Assembly: GCF_021353295.2 (NCBI RefSeq)
Contig: NZ_CP120635.1
Span: 2,125,501-2,189,500, forward strand
Source: Pseudodesulfovibrio thermohalotolerans
GTDB lineage: Bacteria; Desulfobacterota; Desulfovibrionia; Desulfovibrionales; Desulfovibrionaceae
Length of the DNA: 64,000 bases
Direction of reading: 5' to 3'
The translations under genes were made by a program, and so were the position numbers. The notes beneath the pieces were generated by a model. That model had not been told where the DNA came from. It saw only the letters and a program-made list of their open reading frames with translations, and ran no database searches. Shown here in pieces: positions 8,814 to 18,800 of the stretch (its first letter is position 1; every line of letters begins with the position of its first letter).

Positions 8814-9896
8814 CTACTCCAGGTACTTGTTGACGTGCTCCCAATCGAAGATTTCGTCCTCGATGACATTGGACACGAAGTTGAACAGACGGCGACGCAC
8901 GGAATCGGGATGATCCGGATACCACTCGGGAGAAGCGATGACCAGGCCTCGGAATACGCAGAACGGAGCCAAAACCTCAAGGACCTCGGTGTCGCCGGTA
9001 CGGACCAGATATTCCTCGAAATACGCCCGGTACAACGTCTCGAAAGGCCCGGCCAAACCGTCGTGGCCGTACATGGACCAGAGCAGATAGTTAATGGCCA
9101 TGCAGGCCAGATCGCCGCCGGGTTCGCCCCATTCCCCGCGGCTGCGGTCCAACACCGAGAACCGGCCGTCTTCGGTGACAAGGACATTCCACGGATGGAA
9201 ATCGCCGTGCACTGCGCTCAGCCGATGAGCATACCTCTTAAGCTTCCAGCGCCAATCGACAAGACGCTTTTCCAATGCCTTGAATTGCTCGTCGCCAAAA
9301 AAGGCGTAGTTGCGGGGGAACGCCTCATCCACCAGACCGAGAATGCACTCGCTGGCTCCAAGTAGGTTACGGATGCGTCGAGCGTACAGGGACGGGTCGT
9401 CCAGTTTGACCGAATGCACTTCGGCCAGCCAGCGGGCGAACTCTCGGGCCATGTCCACGTCAGCGTCACGAAGGCCACGCTCCCGAATACGCTCCAGGTC
9501 GCGGAAGTAGTCGTATCCTTCGAGCTTCTCGCTGACGATGAAGAACTCCTTGGGGTCCAACACCGGCACCAGGGCGTCCGAGACGTTCACGTACCCCAAC
9601 CCGAGGGGCCGGGCGTGACACTCCATGCGGCCCGATGTCTCGTACTGGGACATGAGGATGGCCGCCCGGTCCCAGTAGAACTGGTGGCCATACCTGTCGC
9701 CCTTCATAATCGAAAACACGGCCTCCCGGACCTCGCCGCCCGTTTCGAAACGGACAAGCAGCGGTTTTCCGTAGCCGAATCCCTTCATGCCCTGCGCATC
9801 GAGGCTGCCGATATCGCCCGCCTTGAGAAGGCGGGCGTCGTCGCCGTATACGCTGCGCAAATACAATTCGATGGCCTGGTCCCTGAGTTCGATCAT
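8814..9896 (-). CDS. APH-family phosphotransferase
   Basis: A 360-residue protein of the aminoglycoside-phosphotransferase / choline-kinase-like fold. The catalytic loop HGDFHPWNVL is intact (residues 230-239, with Asp232 and Asn237). The metal-binding aspartate follows in SVLDRSRGEWGEP (Asp250), where most relatives have an IDF or IDW motif. No aminoglycoside-specific features stand out, so a housekeeping small-molecule kinase is more likely than drug resistance. The next gene is a P-loop kinase coupled to it; in other bacteria related APH and P-loop kinase domains occur as a single fused protein. Confidence 0.78.
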   Translation of the reverse strand: MIELRDQAIELYLRSVYGDDARLLKAGDIGSLDAQGMKGFGYGKPLLVRFETGGEVREAVFSIMKGDRYGHQFYWDRAAILMSQYETSGRMECHARPLGLGYVNVSDALVPVLDPKEFFIVSEKLEGYDYFRDLERIRERGLRDADVDMAREFARWLAEVHSVKLDDPSLYARRIRNLLGASECILGLVDEAFPRNYAFFGDEQFKALEKRLVDWRWKLKRYAHRLSAVHGDFHPWNVLVTEDGRFSVLDRSRGEWGEPGGDLACMAINYLLWSMYGHDGLAGPFETLYRAYFEEYLVRTGDTEVLEVLAPFCVFRGLVIASPEWYPDHPDSVRRRLFNFVSNVIEDEIFDWEHVNKYLE

Positions 9897-9925
9897 ATCG
9901 CCCTCCCCGGCCTGTTCGGCCGCCG

Positions 9926-10861
9926 CTATTCGAGAGGCCCGAAGACCGACTCGTAGCGTTCCGTAAATTCCTTCAGAGAGAAGGAATGCTCCTGAGTGCC
10001 CTTGAACTCCACCGCATAGGTGGCACAGGTTGCGCCCAGCTTGGCCGCCTCGGCAACGGTCTTGCCCAGAGACAGCCCCTTGAGCAGCCCGGCCCGATAG
10101 GCGTCGCCCGCCCCGGTAGGGTCAAGCACTTCACTCGCCGGGACCACGCCGACGGCGGTATCCTTGTTGCCGCAACTGACGATGGAACCGTTCTCGCCAA
10201 GCGTCGTAATCAGATAGGCCGTGTTTTCAAGAAGCTCGGCCTTGGTCATCCCGGTAGACTTCTTTATCATTTCCAGCTCATAGTCGTTGACGATGAGGAT
10301 TTCCGCACCGCAAACGGCTTCCTTGAGCTGATCGCCCGACAGGGCCGGAATCTGCTGGCCCGGATCAAAGATATAGGGAATGCCCTGCTCGCGGTAGTAC
10401 CTGGGATGCTCAAGCATGTCGTTGATGTTGCCCGGGGCGATGAGACCGATGGCGTCGGACGAATCGATACGGCTCATGTCATACTGGCAGGGATACTTCA
10501 TGGCCCCGGGATTGAATCCGTTGATCTGGTTGTCGGACATGTCGGTGGTAATGTAGCACCCGGCGGTGAACTCCTGCTCAATGGTCCTAATGCCGTCCAC
10601 GGCGAGACCATACTCCTGAAGCCGCTTGTCGTAGGGAGCGAAGTCCTTGCCGACCTGACTGAGGATGGTGGATTTCACGCCCAGCAGGGACAGGTTGTAG
10701 GCGATGTTTCCTGCCGTGCCGCCGAAGCGTTCCACCAGGCCGTTCACCAGGAAGGAGACGTTAAGGATGTGAATCTTGTCCGGCAGAATATGGTTGGAGA
10801 ACTTGTCGGGGAAAGTCATGATGCGGTCGAAAGCCAGGGAACCGGAAATATAAATCTGCAT
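9926..10861 (-). CDS. PfkB-family carbohydrate/nucleoside kinase
   Basis: A 311-residue ribokinase-fold enzyme. The N-terminal segment has the ISGSLAFDRI strand and the di-glycine region ERFGGTAGNIAYNLSLLG (about residues 44-61). The C-terminal signature DPTGAGDAYRAGLLKGL (about 246-262) supplies the anion hole and catalytic Asp. The overall pattern resembles bacterial adenosine-kinase-like members, but the sugar or nucleoside is not certain. An AAGGAG site precedes the ATG. It ends 29 bp before the APH-like gene on the same strand. Confidence 0.85.
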   Translation of the reverse strand: MQIYISGSLAFDRIMTFPDKFSNHILPDKIHILNVSFLVNGLVERFGGTAGNIAYNLSLLGVKSTILSQVGKDFAPYDKRLQEYGLAVDGIRTIEQEFTAGCYITTDMSDNQINGFNPGAMKYPCQYDMSRIDSSDAIGLIAPGNINDMLEHPRYYREQGIPYIFDPGQQIPALSGDQLKEAVCGAEILIVNDYELEMIKKSTGMTKAELLENTAYLITTLGENGSIVSCGNKDTAVGVVPASEVLDPTGAGDAYRAGLLKGLSLGKTVAEAAKLGATCATYAVEFKGTQEHSFSLKEFTERYESVFGPLE

Positions 10862-10942
10862 TTTCGCTCCTTGAAAGCTGATTGAATCACCGGGAAACTA
10901 CGTGCATGGACGCGAACCTGTCAACGGTGCTCGTAGGCAGGG

Positions 10943-11263
10943 TCACGACTTGGCCGTCTCGCTCCTGATCCACGCGAGAAAATCCTGGTTGCCGCCGGAA
11001 ATGGGCATGGCCACGACGCAGGGGACCTCGTAGCCGTGAGCGCCCTTGACCGCTTCGGTCAGCGTATCCACAAGCTCGGTCCTGGTCTTGGCGATAAGCA
11101 CGACCTCCTTGCCGCGCTCCAGCTTCCCCTGCCACCAGTAAATCGATTTCATGCCGGGCAGGATGTTCACGCAGGCCGCGAGCCGCCTTTCCACAAGCAT
11201 GGAACCGACGGTCTCCGCCTCGAACTCGTCCGCGCAGGTAATGTAAATGAATGATTCGGACAT
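10943..11263 (-). CDS. cutA: Divalent-cation tolerance protein CutA
   Basis: A 106-residue small trimeric PII-like protein. Typical elements are the ITCADEFEAETVGSMLVERRLAACVNI block, the IYWWQGKLERGKEVVLIAKT segment and the terminal FLAWI. CutA was first linked to copper tolerance, but its biochemical role remains unsettled. GGAGG precedes the ATG. It diverges from nth across about 120 bp. Confidence 0.93.
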   Translation of the reverse strand: MSESFIYITCADEFEAETVGSMLVERRLAACVNILPGMKSIYWWQGKLERGKEVVLIAKTRTELVDTLTEAVKGAHGYEVPCVVAMPISGGNQDFLAWIRSETAKS

Positions 11264-11383
11264 GGATTCCTCCGTTCACGGAAATGATACATGGTTCGAC
11301 GCAGGACGCAACCGGGGAAGGGGTTCCTTGACCCTTGAGCCGCGCGGCGACAGGTGTTAACAAGCCTCCGACACGGAGTACAT

Positions 11384-12019
11384 ATGAACAAGAAAGAACG
11401 CGCGGCTGAAATTTTCGACCGTCTCTCGAAACGGTACCCCTCCCCCAAACCGGCCCTCAGCTACAGCACTCCATGGGAGCTGCTCGTGGCCACGGCCCTG
11501 TCCGCACAGTGCACGGACGAGCGGGTGAACAAGGTCACCCCGGTCTTCTTCGAGCGTTGGCCCGAAATCTCGGACGCCGCCGAGGCCGACGTGACCGAAA
11601 TCGAGGAAGTGGTTCGCTCCACCGGATTCTTCCGCAACAAGGCCAAGAACATCAAGGCCGCGGCACAACGCATCATGAGCGAATACGACGGCGAGGTGCC
11701 GAGAACCATGGCCGAGCTGACGACCCTTGGCGGCGTGGCCCGCAAGACGGCGAGCATCGTGCTCTCCAACGCCTTCGGCGTGAACGAGGGCATCGCGGTG
11801 GACACACACGTCAAACGGCTGGCCTTCCGCATGGGACTGACGGACAAGACCGATCCGATCCGGGTCGAGAAAGACCTCATGCCCCTCTTCCCGCGCGATC
11901 AATGGGGCGACGTCAACCATTCCCTGGTCTTCTTCGGCCGGGAAATCTGTCCTGCCCGTAAACCCAAATGCGATATCTGCGAACTGGCCGACATCTGTCC
12001 GAAAAAGGGAGTCGAATAA
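11384..12019 (+). CDS. nth: Endonuclease III
   Basis: A 211-residue DNA glycosylase/AP lyase that removes oxidised pyrimidines in base-excision repair. The helix-hairpin-helix region [19 protein letters not shown] holds the catalytic lysine, and VDTHVKR the catalytic aspartate. The 4Fe-4S cluster loop at the C-terminus has the canonical C-x6-C-x2-C-x5-C spacing ([17 protein letters not shown]). The ATG at 11384, with GGAG upstream, is preferred over an in-frame start 30 bp earlier. Its stop overlaps the tgt start in TAATG. Confidence 0.95.
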   Translation: MNKKERAAEIFDRLSKRYPSPKPALSYSTPWELLVATALSAQCTDERVNKVTPVFFERWPEISDAAEADVTEIEEVVRSTGFFRNKAKNIKAAAQRIMSEYDGEVPRTMAELTTLGGVARKTASIVLSNAFGVNEGIAVDTHVKRLAFRMGLTDKTDPIRVEKDLMPLFPRDQWGDVNHSLVFFGREICPARKPKCDICELADICPKKGVE

Positions 12020-13137
12020 TGACCAAGCCCGGCGATTTCACCATCCACGCGACCGACAACCTTGCCCGGCGCGCCACCCTGACGACCGCCCACGGCGACA
12101 TCCAGACGCCCATATTCATGCCCGTCGGCACTCAGGGCACGGTCAAGAGCCTGACCCCGCTGGACCTGGAGGAGATGGAGGCCCAGATCATCCTGGGCAA
12201 CACCTACCACCTCTACCTCAGACCCGGCGACGACCTGGTGGCCCGGCGCGGCGGACTGCACAAGTTCGCCAACTGGAAGCGTCCCATCCTCACCGACAGC
12301 GGCGGATTCCAGGTCTTCAGCCTGGAAGGCATCCGCAAATTGTCCGAGGAAGGCGTGGAGTTCCGTTCCTACATCGACGGTTCCAAGCACTTTTTCTCGC
12401 CGGAAAAGGCCATCGACATCCAGCGAAACCTCGGCTCGGACATCATGATGGTGCTCGACGAGTGCGTGGGCTACGGCAACGACCGGGCCTACACCGAGAA
12501 ATCCCTGGAAATGACCACCAGGTGGGCCAAACGCTGCCGCGACCACTATCCCAGGGGAACCGGCGACCAAATCATGTTCGGCATCGTCCAGGGCGGCTTC
12601 CACAAGGACTTGCGGGACCGCAGCCTGGAACAGCTCCGGGAAATCGACTTCGAAGGGTTCGCCATCGGCGGCCTGTCCGTGGGCGAGTCCACCGAGGAGA
12701 TGTACGACATTCTTCATCACATCGCGCCCAAGCTGCCTTCCGGCAAGCCCCGCTACCTCATGGGCGTCGGTACGCCGCTGGACATTCTGGAAGGCGTCTC
12801 GGCGGGCGTGGACATGTTCGACTGCGTCCTGCCGTCGCGCAACGCCCGCAACGGGACCCTGTTCACCTCGCAGGGCAAGGTCAACATCAAGCGGGCCGAA
12901 TACGCCGAGGATGACTCGCCTCTGGACCCCAACTGCGGATGCTATACCTGCCGCAACTTCACCAAGGCGTATCTGCGCCACCTGTACATGGCCAAGGAGC
13001 TGCTCTCCTACCGGCTAAACACCTACCATAACCTGTATTTCTATCTGGATTTGATGAAACAGATCCGGAAAGCCATCGAAGAAGGCTCCTTCCGGGATCT
13101 CAAGGCGAAATACGAAGCGGCCTACGGCCAAAAATAG
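12019..13137 (+). CDS. tgt: Queuine tRNA-ribosyltransferase
   Basis: A 372-residue enzyme that exchanges guanine 34 for preQ1 in tRNAs with GUN anticodons. Visible motifs are [12 protein letters not shown] (catalytic Asp region), the IVQGG segment, GGLSVGE, and the zinc site [17 protein letters not shown]. The start shares one base with the nth stop (TAATG), so translation is coupled. It ends 24 bp from the convergent BrkB-type gene with no clear hairpin between. Confidence 0.96.
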   Translation: MTKPGDFTIHATDNLARRATLTTAHGDIQTPIFMPVGTQGTVKSLTPLDLEEMEAQIILGNTYHLYLRPGDDLVARRGGLHKFANWKRPILTDSGGFQVFSLEGIRKLSEEGVEFRSYIDGSKHFFSPEKAIDIQRNLGSDIMMVLDECVGYGNDRAYTEKSLEMTTRWAKRCRDHYPRGTGDQIMFGIVQGGFHKDLRDRSLEQLREIDFEGFAIGGLSVGESTEEMYDILHHIAPKLPSGKPRYLMGVGTPLDILEGVSAGVDMFDCVLPSRNARNGTLFTSQGKVNIKRAEYAEDDSPLDPNCGCYTCRNFTKAYLRHLYMAKELLSYRLNTYHNLYFYLDLMKQIRKAIEEGSFRDLKAKYEAAYGQK

Positions 13138-13161
13138 ACACCGAAATCCGCCGCGCCTCGG

Positions 13162-14535
13162 TTACTTGTCCGATTCCACCTCGGGAGCGATGCTGAAGAT
13201 CGCCCCGGGGTATTCTTCGGCGCACTGAAGCAAGGTCAGATTGGCCTCGCTTCCGGAAAGCACTTCAGCCAACCCGCCGAGGATGCGGTCCAGAAAACCG
13301 TACTTTTCGTCGAACTCTGCGAAGACACGCGGCTCGCCCTCCATGTTGACGGCCCGGATGATGTCGAGGACGCGAACCTCGCCGAGTTCGCGTGCCGGAG
13401 CGTAGACCTCGCTTCCAGGCAGGTCCGCGGGAACGGTGTACCCCGCTGTCTGCAGGACCCGAAAGAGGTCGGAGACCAACGAGGCGGGCGCCATGAGGCC
13501 GTCGGAGATTTCCTCCACGGAAGGCAGCGGACGGCCTTCGTGAAACCGCTTGGCCAGGACAACCATCATCAGCACAGCGATCTTCTGCCGCTCGTAGGGC
13601 GTGGCCGCGCCGAAATAGCGCTGCTTGACGAATGAGTTGATGTTTTGCCAGGCGTGGCTCACCTGCGCCCCGAGCAGAACTATGAGCCAACTCAAATATA
13701 TCCAGACCAAGAGCAGCGGAAGCTGCGCGAAACTGCCGTAAATGGCGTTGTACTTGACCGCGCCGATCTGCCAATTGATGTAAAGCCACTGGGCCATCTG
13801 CCACAGCACGCCGCCCACCACACCGCCGATGACCGCCGCCCGTATGCGCACATGCGTATTGGGAATGAAGGCGTACATCATGGAAAAGGCCATGATGATA
13901 AGGAGGTAAGGCACCGCCTTGAGAAACATGGCCTCCAGGTAGCCGATGGCTCTGAGGCTCACCACATTGGAAATGAAATCCTGATTTTGCAGGCTGAAAT
14001 TGAAGCTCGACGCGACAAACAGGAAAATGGGACCGAAAAGGATGATGGGAAAGAAATCCGTCACTCTGCGCCAGGCGGACCGACCCTTGCCCACGCTCCA
14101 TATGACGTTGAATGCTTTTTCGATGGTTCCCACCAGGGAAAGAACGGTGAAAAGCAGCGTAACCACGCCGACCCATCCCAAGGCCTGGACATTGGTCCGA
14201 TCAATGTATTCGATAATCTTGTCCGCCACCTCGGGCTGTCCCGTGGTCAGATGAAGGATGAGGTCGCGCATCTTGCCGGTGTTCTGGAACCCGAACCCCT
14301 TGGAAATGGAGAAGGCCACGGCCAAAAATGGAACGATGGACAAAATGGTGGTGAAAGTCAGGGCGGCCGCGCGGATGATGGTCTGATCCTTCACGAAGCT
14401 GAAGCCCACCAGATAAAGCAGACGGCAACCTCCCCGCAATGTACGAATCAAATAGGGAGTATCCGGAGTGTCGCGCACCCAGATATCTTCCAAAAGCTGT
14501 CTCTTCAGTTGTAATAACTGTCTCGCCGGATTCAT
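13162..14535 (-). CDS. YihY/BrkB-family inner-membrane protein
   Basis: A 457-residue polytopic membrane protein. The first about 300 residues hold six hydrophobic helices with family motifs RAAALTFTTILSIVPFLAV, FNVIWSVGKGRSAWRR and YGSFAQLPLLLVWIYLSW. The last 150 residues are a soluble domain, possibly winged-helix-like. The family was once called RNase BN, but that activity belongs to another protein; its function is uncertain. It is the last gene of the minus-strand run, 83 bp after the AsmA gene. Confidence 0.85.
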   Translation of the reverse strand: MNPARQLLQLKRQLLEDIWVRDTPDTPYLIRTLRGGCRLLYLVGFSFVKDQTIIRAAALTFTTILSIVPFLAVAFSISKGFGFQNTGKMRDLILHLTTGQPEVADKIIEYIDRTNVQALGWVGVVTLLFTVLSLVGTIEKAFNVIWSVGKGRSAWRRVTDFFPIILFGPIFLFVASSFNFSLQNQDFISNVVSLRAIGYLEAMFLKAVPYLLIIMAFSMMYAFIPNTHVRIRAAVIGGVVGGVLWQMAQWLYINWQIGAVKYNAIYGSFAQLPLLLVWIYLSWLIVLLGAQVSHAWQNINSFVKQRYFGAATPYERQKIAVLMMVVLAKRFHEGRPLPSVEEISDGLMAPASLVSDLFRVLQTAGYTVPADLPGSEVYAPARELGEVRVLDIIRAVNMEGEPRVFAEFDEKYGFLDRILGGLAEVLSGSEANLTLLQCAEEYPGAIFSIAPEVESDK

Positions 14536-14618
14536 AACCGCTCCGCGTGGATGATGAGAGTTCGTACCGTTGCCGCTTACACCGAATCAGCCTTCGCGGG
14601 CAAGTTGAGATCGCCCGA

Positions 14619-17600
14619 TCAGAAAAGATCCCGCAGGAACTCGAAGGATTTCTTGGGCAGGCTCAAGATGTTGAGCACCGTATCGTTGAGGATTCTGCCC
14701 GTGGGGACTTCCACCTTCGGGTCCGTCAGTTTGCCCGTCAAACGCAGGGTGACGCTTGGCACGGCCACAAAATCGTTGCGAATGGACATCGCGATGGTAT
14801 TGGCGGGCAGGCTGAAATTCCCCTCGCCGTAGGCCTGGAGCACGGGAGGCGCCTCAAGCCGGAACTTGTCGAGATGGAACACGCCTTCCTTGACCGTGGC
14901 TTCGGAATAACCCCGCCGAAAAGCCGTGCGTCCACTGGAGTGCACCGTCCGGCTCGAACCAATCTGGGGACTCCGGGATGCGGTAGGCTGACTGACGCCT
15001 CCGTTCCAGCCTGTAAACTTGAAAGAACCGTTGAGGATACTGAGCGAAGCCTTGCCCCTCAAATTGGCCAGGATTTCGTCGTCCGTTTTCCCAACGCTAC
15101 GCAAATCCCCTTTGATGTTTGTCTCTCCGCGCATGTACTCCCGCTCGGCCATCTCGGCCATGAACGGTCCTGCCTGCATCCTTTCCACATCCAAGATCAG
15201 ATGCAAATCAAGCGAATCCGACCCGACCTTTCCGTCCAAATTTCCCTTAAAATCGCCACCATGTAGCTTGGCTTGCAGCCGGGCCAAGGAAATGATGCCC
15301 GCGTTGGCACGAACAAATCCCTCTAGGAACTCCCCACGAATTCTGGCCAGAGTGAACTCCCGGAAAAAGAGCTTGCCGTTGAGCTTGAGAGCGCGAAGGA
15401 ACTCAAGGGGCATCTCCACCGGCTCGGATTTGGGCACGACGCCCCTACGAATGTCCTCCAAGCTGGGAGCGGGACTCTTGGTCAGGTAGCGGTCGAGATC
15501 GAAAGAGCCTGCGGCCAGGGAAAAGGCGAACATGGGGTGGACATATCCCGTCCCGACCACATGTCCCTTGATCTCCATGCCGTCCAACTCTCCACGCAGG
15601 TCGCTCAAGGTGAACCCCTTCCCGTCCGCTGAAAATTCGGTGCGGACCGACGCTTTACGCAGAGCCTCGCCGTCCCGGGTCGAAAGACTTTTCCCAGTCA
15701 AAAGGTAAATTATGCGTTTGGGATCGGCCCCGTCAATGGAGAGGCTGCCCTCCGCTCTTCGCTCCTTGGCCGTTCCGGCCAACCGGGCACTGCCCTTGAG
15801 CGTGGTTTCCAAAGCTTGTAACACGCCGTTTTCCAGCCGGGCCGTCCCCTTCCCGGAATCAAAGGAGATGTTCCCGTCAAATCCCAGCCGCCGAGCTTCG
15901 TTGGGCAGCAAAGGGGTGGTCAGGTAGCCGTTGACGGACATTCCGGAACTTTTGGCATGAAGTTGATCGATATCCGCCGTGACAGGTCCCTTCGCCGTGA
16001 CGTTCAGACTTCCCAGCGTCCCGGGGCTGCGTGTCTTCGCCGTGGCCGACACATCACCGCTCCAGATATTCGCGTCTTTCAAGGCTCTGGAGGTGATCTT
16101 CAAATCCAAATCGGCCTGGGTATAGGCGAAATCGAGCGGATCGCCCTCTTCCTTCTGGACAACCGCCTTGCCCTGACCAAGAAATAGTTTAGCCGTCACA
16201 TCGAGATGCTGAAGCAAATTAATGGAGCGGGCCTCCGGCCGACATGTCATTTGGGGGACCATGGCCTCCAGATGAAGCTTTCCGGTTCCCCCGGCCTTGA
16301 AAGATTCGTGCTGCAGAAACGCAAACCCGTCCCCCTTCGATTCGGCATCCACCACGCAATCCAGGGAGAGGGTCGGAATCCCTTTGGCCTCCCGGCCGAT
16401 GGCCACATTCAGCTTTCCGCCCAGCGAGGCGAAGCCGTCCCGGATCGCCCCGGCATCCACATTGAGACCCTTATCCGTGGCGGCCGCCTTCAGGCGAACG
16501 TCCGAAACGGTGATGTCCAAGACCTTGAAATCGTCAGCGCGTATGGCCCCGCTTCCCCGAAAGCCCCCGAAGAACGGCAGGCCGAAATCATCCCAAATGA
16601 ACGGAGTGCCGGTCCTGAACAGGGGCAGATAACGATCCAGATCGATAGAGTTGCCGCGCAAAGCGAAATCGAAAACCGGCTTTTGCCACCCCTTGAAGCC
16701 GCACCGACCGCGCACGGTGATATCGTCCAGGGCCAGGACCAGGTTGTCGAAGCTCATCCCCTCTTCGGTGACGTGCACAAAAGTCGCGACCGCACCGCTG
16801 TTCAGGCCGTCCACATCCTTGAGCGGCAGTTCAGGAGCGTATCGGGCGATGAGTTCCCGTGGCACAAAGGGACGCACCGAGACATGTCCCTTGAAATCGA
16901 TCCCTTCATTCAGATCGCCGCTGGTCACATTGCCCTCGGCGCGCAGGCCGAACAGACTGGCCTTTACATTGTCGAATGCGACAATTCGTTTGACAAGATC
17001 GAGATCAACGTCGGCGATGAATTCACCGGGCTCGGCATTTTTGGGAAGAAAATCACCGAACACCTTGGCCTGAACGCTGGTCCGTGAAAAGACCGGAGGC
17101 GAACCGTCGCTATTTGCCCGGACCATGCCCTTGAGTTCCAGGGCCGCCTTGATCCCCTGGTCGGCCCAGGAAAAATCACTATTCAAGAAAAATGGAACAT
17201 CGACGCCAAACTTGACGGTCCCGGTGTTGATATCGATGCCGCTCAACCGATACTCGGTCTTTTCCTGCTCATCGCGAAACAGAATTTCGGCATCCGTGAT
17301 CTTCACGCTATGCACGGCGAAGGTCCACTCGTCCGCCGCGTCCGCGCCGGAATCGTCCTGACCGTCGGACTCAGTAAGGGACTGCCAGTTGAAAACGCCA
17401 TCGCTATTCCGGATGACATTCGCTTCCAGGCCGTCGATTTCCAGGGATTCCACCTTGATACGCCGGGAAAAAAGCGGAACGATCCGCACGCGGATACTGA
17501 TATCGTCGAACCGGACCGCCGGATCGTCGCCAAAACCGGCAGCCTCGCCCACACTGACATCTTCCAGCGTGACGGCGAGCCGCGGCCAAAATGCGAGGTC

Positions 17601-17774
17601 GATATCGCCGCCGACCGTAACAGGCCGGTCGATAGCGTTCTCGACGGTGGTCTTGAGACGAGCGCGAAACTCGCCGGTATCAATGTAATAAGAGACCCAC
17701 AGCAGGAGCCCGGTGCAAACCAGGACGAACGCCACCAGGCACTCGACCAGGATGCGCGGCAGCTTCCTAAGCAT
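14619..17774 (-). CDS. AsmA-family protein (large, inner-membrane anchored)
   Basis: A 1051-residue protein with one N-terminal transmembrane helix (about residues 5-28), followed by a long periplasmic region of repeated beta-rich segments and an AsmA-type C-terminal domain (about 800-1040). The N-terminal ARLKTTVENAIDRPVTVGGDI segment is characteristic. Relatives such as AsmA, TamB and YhdP are bridge-like proteins linked to phospholipid transport to the outer membrane. That fits the upstream envelope genes, but the role here is inferred. The ATG at 17774 (GGGGGAG upstream) overlaps the DUF89 stop by 8 bp; an alternative GTG at 17816 lacks an RBS. Confidence 0.82.
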   Translation of the reverse strand: MLRKLPRILVECLVAFVLVCTGLLLWVSYYIDTGEFRARLKTTVENAIDRPVTVGGDIDLAFWPRLAVTLEDVSVGEAAGFGDDPAVRFDDISIRVRIVPLFSRRIKVESLEIDGLEANVIRNSDGVFNWQSLTESDGQDDSGADAADEWTFAVHSVKITDAEILFRDEQEKTEYRLSGIDINTGTVKFGVDVPFFLNSDFSWADQGIKAALELKGMVRANSDGSPPVFSRTSVQAKVFGDFLPKNAEPGEFIADVDLDLVKRIVAFDNVKASLFGLRAEGNVTSGDLNEGIDFKGHVSVRPFVPRELIARYAPELPLKDVDGLNSGAVATFVHVTEEGMSFDNLVLALDDITVRGRCGFKGWQKPVFDFALRGNSIDLDRYLPLFRTGTPFIWDDFGLPFFGGFRGSGAIRADDFKVLDITVSDVRLKAAATDKGLNVDAGAIRDGFASLGGKLNVAIGREAKGIPTLSLDCVVDAESKGDGFAFLQHESFKAGGTGKLHLEAMVPQMTCRPEARSINLLQHLDVTAKLFLGQGKAVVQKEEGDPLDFAYTQADLDLKITSRALKDANIWSGDVSATAKTRSPGTLGSLNVTAKGPVTADIDQLHAKSSGMSVNGYLTTPLLPNEARRLGFDGNISFDSGKGTARLENGVLQALETTLKGSARLAGTAKERRAEGSLSIDGADPKRIIYLLTGKSLSTRDGEALRKASVRTEFSADGKGFTLSDLRGELDGMEIKGHVVGTGYVHPMFAFSLAAGSFDLDRYLTKSPAPSLEDIRRGVVPKSEPVEMPLEFLRALKLNGKLFFREFTLARIRGEFLEGFVRANAGIISLARLQAKLHGGDFKGNLDGKVGSDSLDLHLILDVERMQAGPFMAEMAEREYMRGETNIKGDLRSVGKTDDEILANLRGKASLSILNGSFKFTGWNGGVSQPTASRSPQIGSSRTVHSSGRTAFRRGYSEATVKEGVFHLDKFRLEAPPVLQAYGEGNFSLPANTIAMSIRNDFVAVPSVTLRLTGKLTDPKVEVPTGRILNDTVLNILSLPKKSFEFLRDLF

Positions 17775-18669
17775 GATCTCCCCCGGCCCCGTTGCCGCCG
17801 GGCCCTTCGCAGACACTCACGCACAGGGCGCTCTCGCCGAAATTCAGGCCGGTCTTCCTGGCAATGCGGGGGCACTTGACCTTGAAGGCGCAAAAGACAC
17901 CGGCCCAGACCCCGTTCAAAGCCTCGAAATTGCCTTGTCCCTTGCTCAGGATGACATCAGATTCGCGCATACGCTGAAGGAATTCAGGCGTGCAACGGCT
18001 CAGAACCGTGCCGGGAGTGTCCACGCCGGACTCAACCACGGGACAAAGCTCGGTCATGCCCACGGCCTTTGCATCGGCCATGGTGGCGTCGTTGAGCACG
18101 GGTTTGGAACGGACCGCGTAGGTAACATCGCAGCCGAGCCGGGAAAGTTCCCGGACCAGCAGGGTGTCCAGGACGATCTCGCCGGTATTGTCTCCCAAAA
18201 TAAGCACGGAAACGCCCGGCCTCGCCTGCTCCGCGAACGCGGCAAGAGCATCGGGAGACACCGAACCGGCCACGTCGGCCAGTTCCTTTTCGAGGTCGAA
18301 TTCAAGCTCGACGCCACGATCGATATAATTGCCGATGATGGACAGCTCCAGGGCCAGACTCAGAGAATCGCCGGTTGCGCGCGCAGCCTCCACGCGTTCT
18401 TCCAGAGACGGCAGCAGACCAAGAACGAATTCGTTGGCGGCTTTTTTATCTTCGACATAGAGATCACGGCAGCCCGACACTTCGCGAACCAGTTCGGCGA
18501 GCAGACGGGCAATAGCCGGCGGCGGCTCATCCATATTCAACCGGGGAAGGAGCGCCTCCCATCGGGTCAGGATTTCCTCGCGGAGATCCGGATCGTTCGG
18601 GCACGCGATTTGCGCCTCCCGGACCGCCATTCTCTTGAAACAGGGCATACATTCGAGGGCTGTATCCAT
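17767..18669 (-). CDS. DUF89 / ARMT1-like metal-dependent phosphatase
   Basis: A 300-residue DUF89-family protein. The family includes damage-control phosphatases that remove harmful sugar- or cofactor-phosphates. The N-terminal CMPC motif (ECMPCF, residues 6-11) is typical of the prokaryotic subgroup. The metal-site residues appear in ILGDNTGEIVLD (about 157-168) and later in DVILSKGQGNFEAL. Substrate unknown. It overlaps the AsmA gene by 8 bp and is separated from lpxI by 131 bp containing a large inverted repeat. Confidence 0.83.
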   Translation of the reverse strand: MDTALECMPCFKRMAVREAQIACPNDPDLREEILTRWEALLPRLNMDEPPPAIARLLAELVREVSGCRDLYVEDKKAANEFVLGLLPSLEERVEAARATGDSLSLALELSIIGNYIDRGVELEFDLEKELADVAGSVSPDALAAFAEQARPGVSVLILGDNTGEIVLDTLLVRELSRLGCDVTYAVRSKPVLNDATMADAKAVGMTELCPVVESGVDTPGTVLSRCTPEFLQRMRESDVILSKGQGNFEALNGVWAGVFCAFKVKCPRIARKTGLNFGESALCVSVCEGPGGNGAGGDHA

Positions 18670-18699
18670 GAAATAATCCGTATTTGAAAAGGGAAATGG

Positions 18700-18738
18700 A
18701 AGTTGTGGATATTATGGCCGACCATAACTCCACGACTT
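18700..18738. repeat. 39-bp inverted repeat between lpxI and the DUF89 gene
   Basis: Arms at 18700-18717 and 18722-18738 pair over about 17 positions (AAGTTGTGGATATTATGG versus the complement of CCATAACTCCACGACTT), with mismatches near the middle and a 4-base loop. It lies downstream of lpxI and upstream of DUF89 on the minus strand. A pyrimidine-rich tail follows on the minus strand, so it could be a weak terminator for the lpx run, an operator or an mRNA processing hairpin. Confidence 0.55.
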
Positions 18739-18800
18739 CAAAGACTAATCGCACAACGTCCCGGCATTGGCAAGGAGACGGCGAACTGAACGACAAAATG

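Noticed and set aside
8814..9896. Aminoglycoside resistance gene
   Set aside because: Only the general APH catalytic loop is shared. Context is chromosomal housekeeping with no mobile element.
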